From positions 124,001 to 188,000 of the forward strand of contig JAAYDJ010000007.1 of assembly GCA_012729335.1 (NCBI GenBank): DNA of 64,000 nt. Reading direction: 5' to 3'. Both the position numbers and the translations under genes were made by a program. Of the stretch, positions 63,686 through 64,000 are shown one piece after another; position 1 is the stretch's first letter; each line of letters starts with the position of its first letter. Below the pieces are notes generated by a model that was given only the letters and a program-made list of their open reading frames with translations, was not told where the DNA came from and did not search any database. This DNA is from Bacteroidales bacterium. GTDB lineage: Bacteria; Bacteroidota; Bacteroidia; Bacteroidales; Prolixibacteraceae.

Positions 63686-64000
63686 ATGAGTTCCCTGTTT
63701 TCTAAATCGATAGCCCTTATGGCGCTTGGTGCAGGTTTTACAGCTTGCGACAAGGAGAAGCCGGATGGCCTGACGCGGCCCAATATCATTTTTATCATGA
63801 GCGATGATCATGCCTATCAGGCCATCAGCGCATACGGGTATGGCCTTAACCATACACCCCACATTGACCGGCTGGCCAGGGAAGGAGTGATGTTCAGCAG
63901 CGCCTGTGTCACCAACTCCATTTGCGCCCCCAGCCGGGCTACCATGCTCACCGGAAAATACAACCACATCAACGGCAAGGTCGACAACAGGAACCCCTTT
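63686..64000 (+). CDS. Sulfatase, lipoprotein, N-terminal part (cut by window edge)
   Basis: The first 105 residues of a type I sulfatase. An SPII signal (lipobox GFTAC, Cys21) is followed by RPNIIFIMSDDHAYQAISAY, whose Asp-Asp binds the calcium ion. The active-site motif ICAPSRATMLTGKYNH follows; its first Cys (CxPSR) is the one converted to formylglycine by an anaerobic sulfatase-maturating enzyme or FGE. The protein would act in the periplasm or at the surface on sulfated glycans. The subfamily cannot be judged from the fragment. No maturase lies in this window. Confidence 0.92.
   Translation, partial: MSSLFSKSIALMALGAGFTACDKEKPDGLTRPNIIFIMSDDHAYQAISAYGYGLNHTPHIDRLAREGVMFSSACVTNSICAPSRATMLTGKYNHINGKVDNRNPF

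Overview
The window looks like a chromosomal segment of a member of the Bacteroidota, probably an anaerobic or marine carbohydrate degrader. The evidence is a SusC/SusD pair, a hybrid two-component regulator, a PorP/SprF-type protein, two fructanase-like proteins with type IX secretion (T9SS) C-terminal domains, many SPII lipoprotein signals, and repeated use of the Bacteroidota -7 promoter element TAnnTTTG. GC content is moderate. I cannot name a genus. No rRNA operon, phage, insertion sequence or CRISPR array was seen.

Layout. 1-12.2 kb is mixed housekeeping and glycan genes: a truncated N-acetylmuramoyl-L-alanine amidase, lnt, a PorP/SprF protein, a GH67 alpha-glucuronidase divergent from a DUF2264 protein, a cold-shock protein, an orphan E2-like acyltransferase, a small HD hydrolase, a PH-domain protein, serA and a beta-barrel protein. 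12.2-14.7 kb holds two tRNA-Gln genes followed by a self-contained Fic/AbiEi-like gene with three in-register 24-bp repeats upstream. 14.7-20 kb holds a GH2 lipoprotein and a TPR protein.

20.2-40.6 kb is a fructan utilisation locus. It encodes a sugar porter, a PfkB fructokinase, SusC, SusD, two DUF4960-type surface lipoproteins and three GH32-family proteins. A convergent hybrid two-component regulator has a periplasmic sugar-binding sensor. Upstream of the first gene are four 20-bp-phased repeats (GGnAACAT and variants), a candidate operator. The proposed flow is capture and cleavage at the cell surface, SusCD import of oligosaccharides, periplasmic or surface trimming to fructose, transport by the sugar porter, and phosphorylation. 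Beyond the regulator lies a decayed chimera of a CPA2 antiporter fragment and a fructokinase C-terminus.

40.7-50.7 kb has an adenine deaminase, a GH2 beta-galactosidase, tRNA-Phe, a Nudix hydrolase, a HEAT-like protein, an M16 peptidase, mutS, tRNA-Gly and tRNA-Leu. 50.9-55.0 kb is an arsenic/organoarsenical resistance operon: ArsR, an ArsE-like thioredoxin-fold protein, ArsF-like, ArsG-like, ArsP-like and ArsC, plus a relic of ArsM. It carries two matching palindromic operators.

55.1-63.5 kb is an eight-gene leftward operon: an epimerase/reductase, a CPBP membrane protein, an SDR, a LolA-like protein, two FtsX-type permeases, a LolD-type ATPase and an outer-membrane barrel protein. It looks like an uncharacterised envelope export route for a lipid-like cargo. 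The window ends inside a lipoprotein sulfatase.
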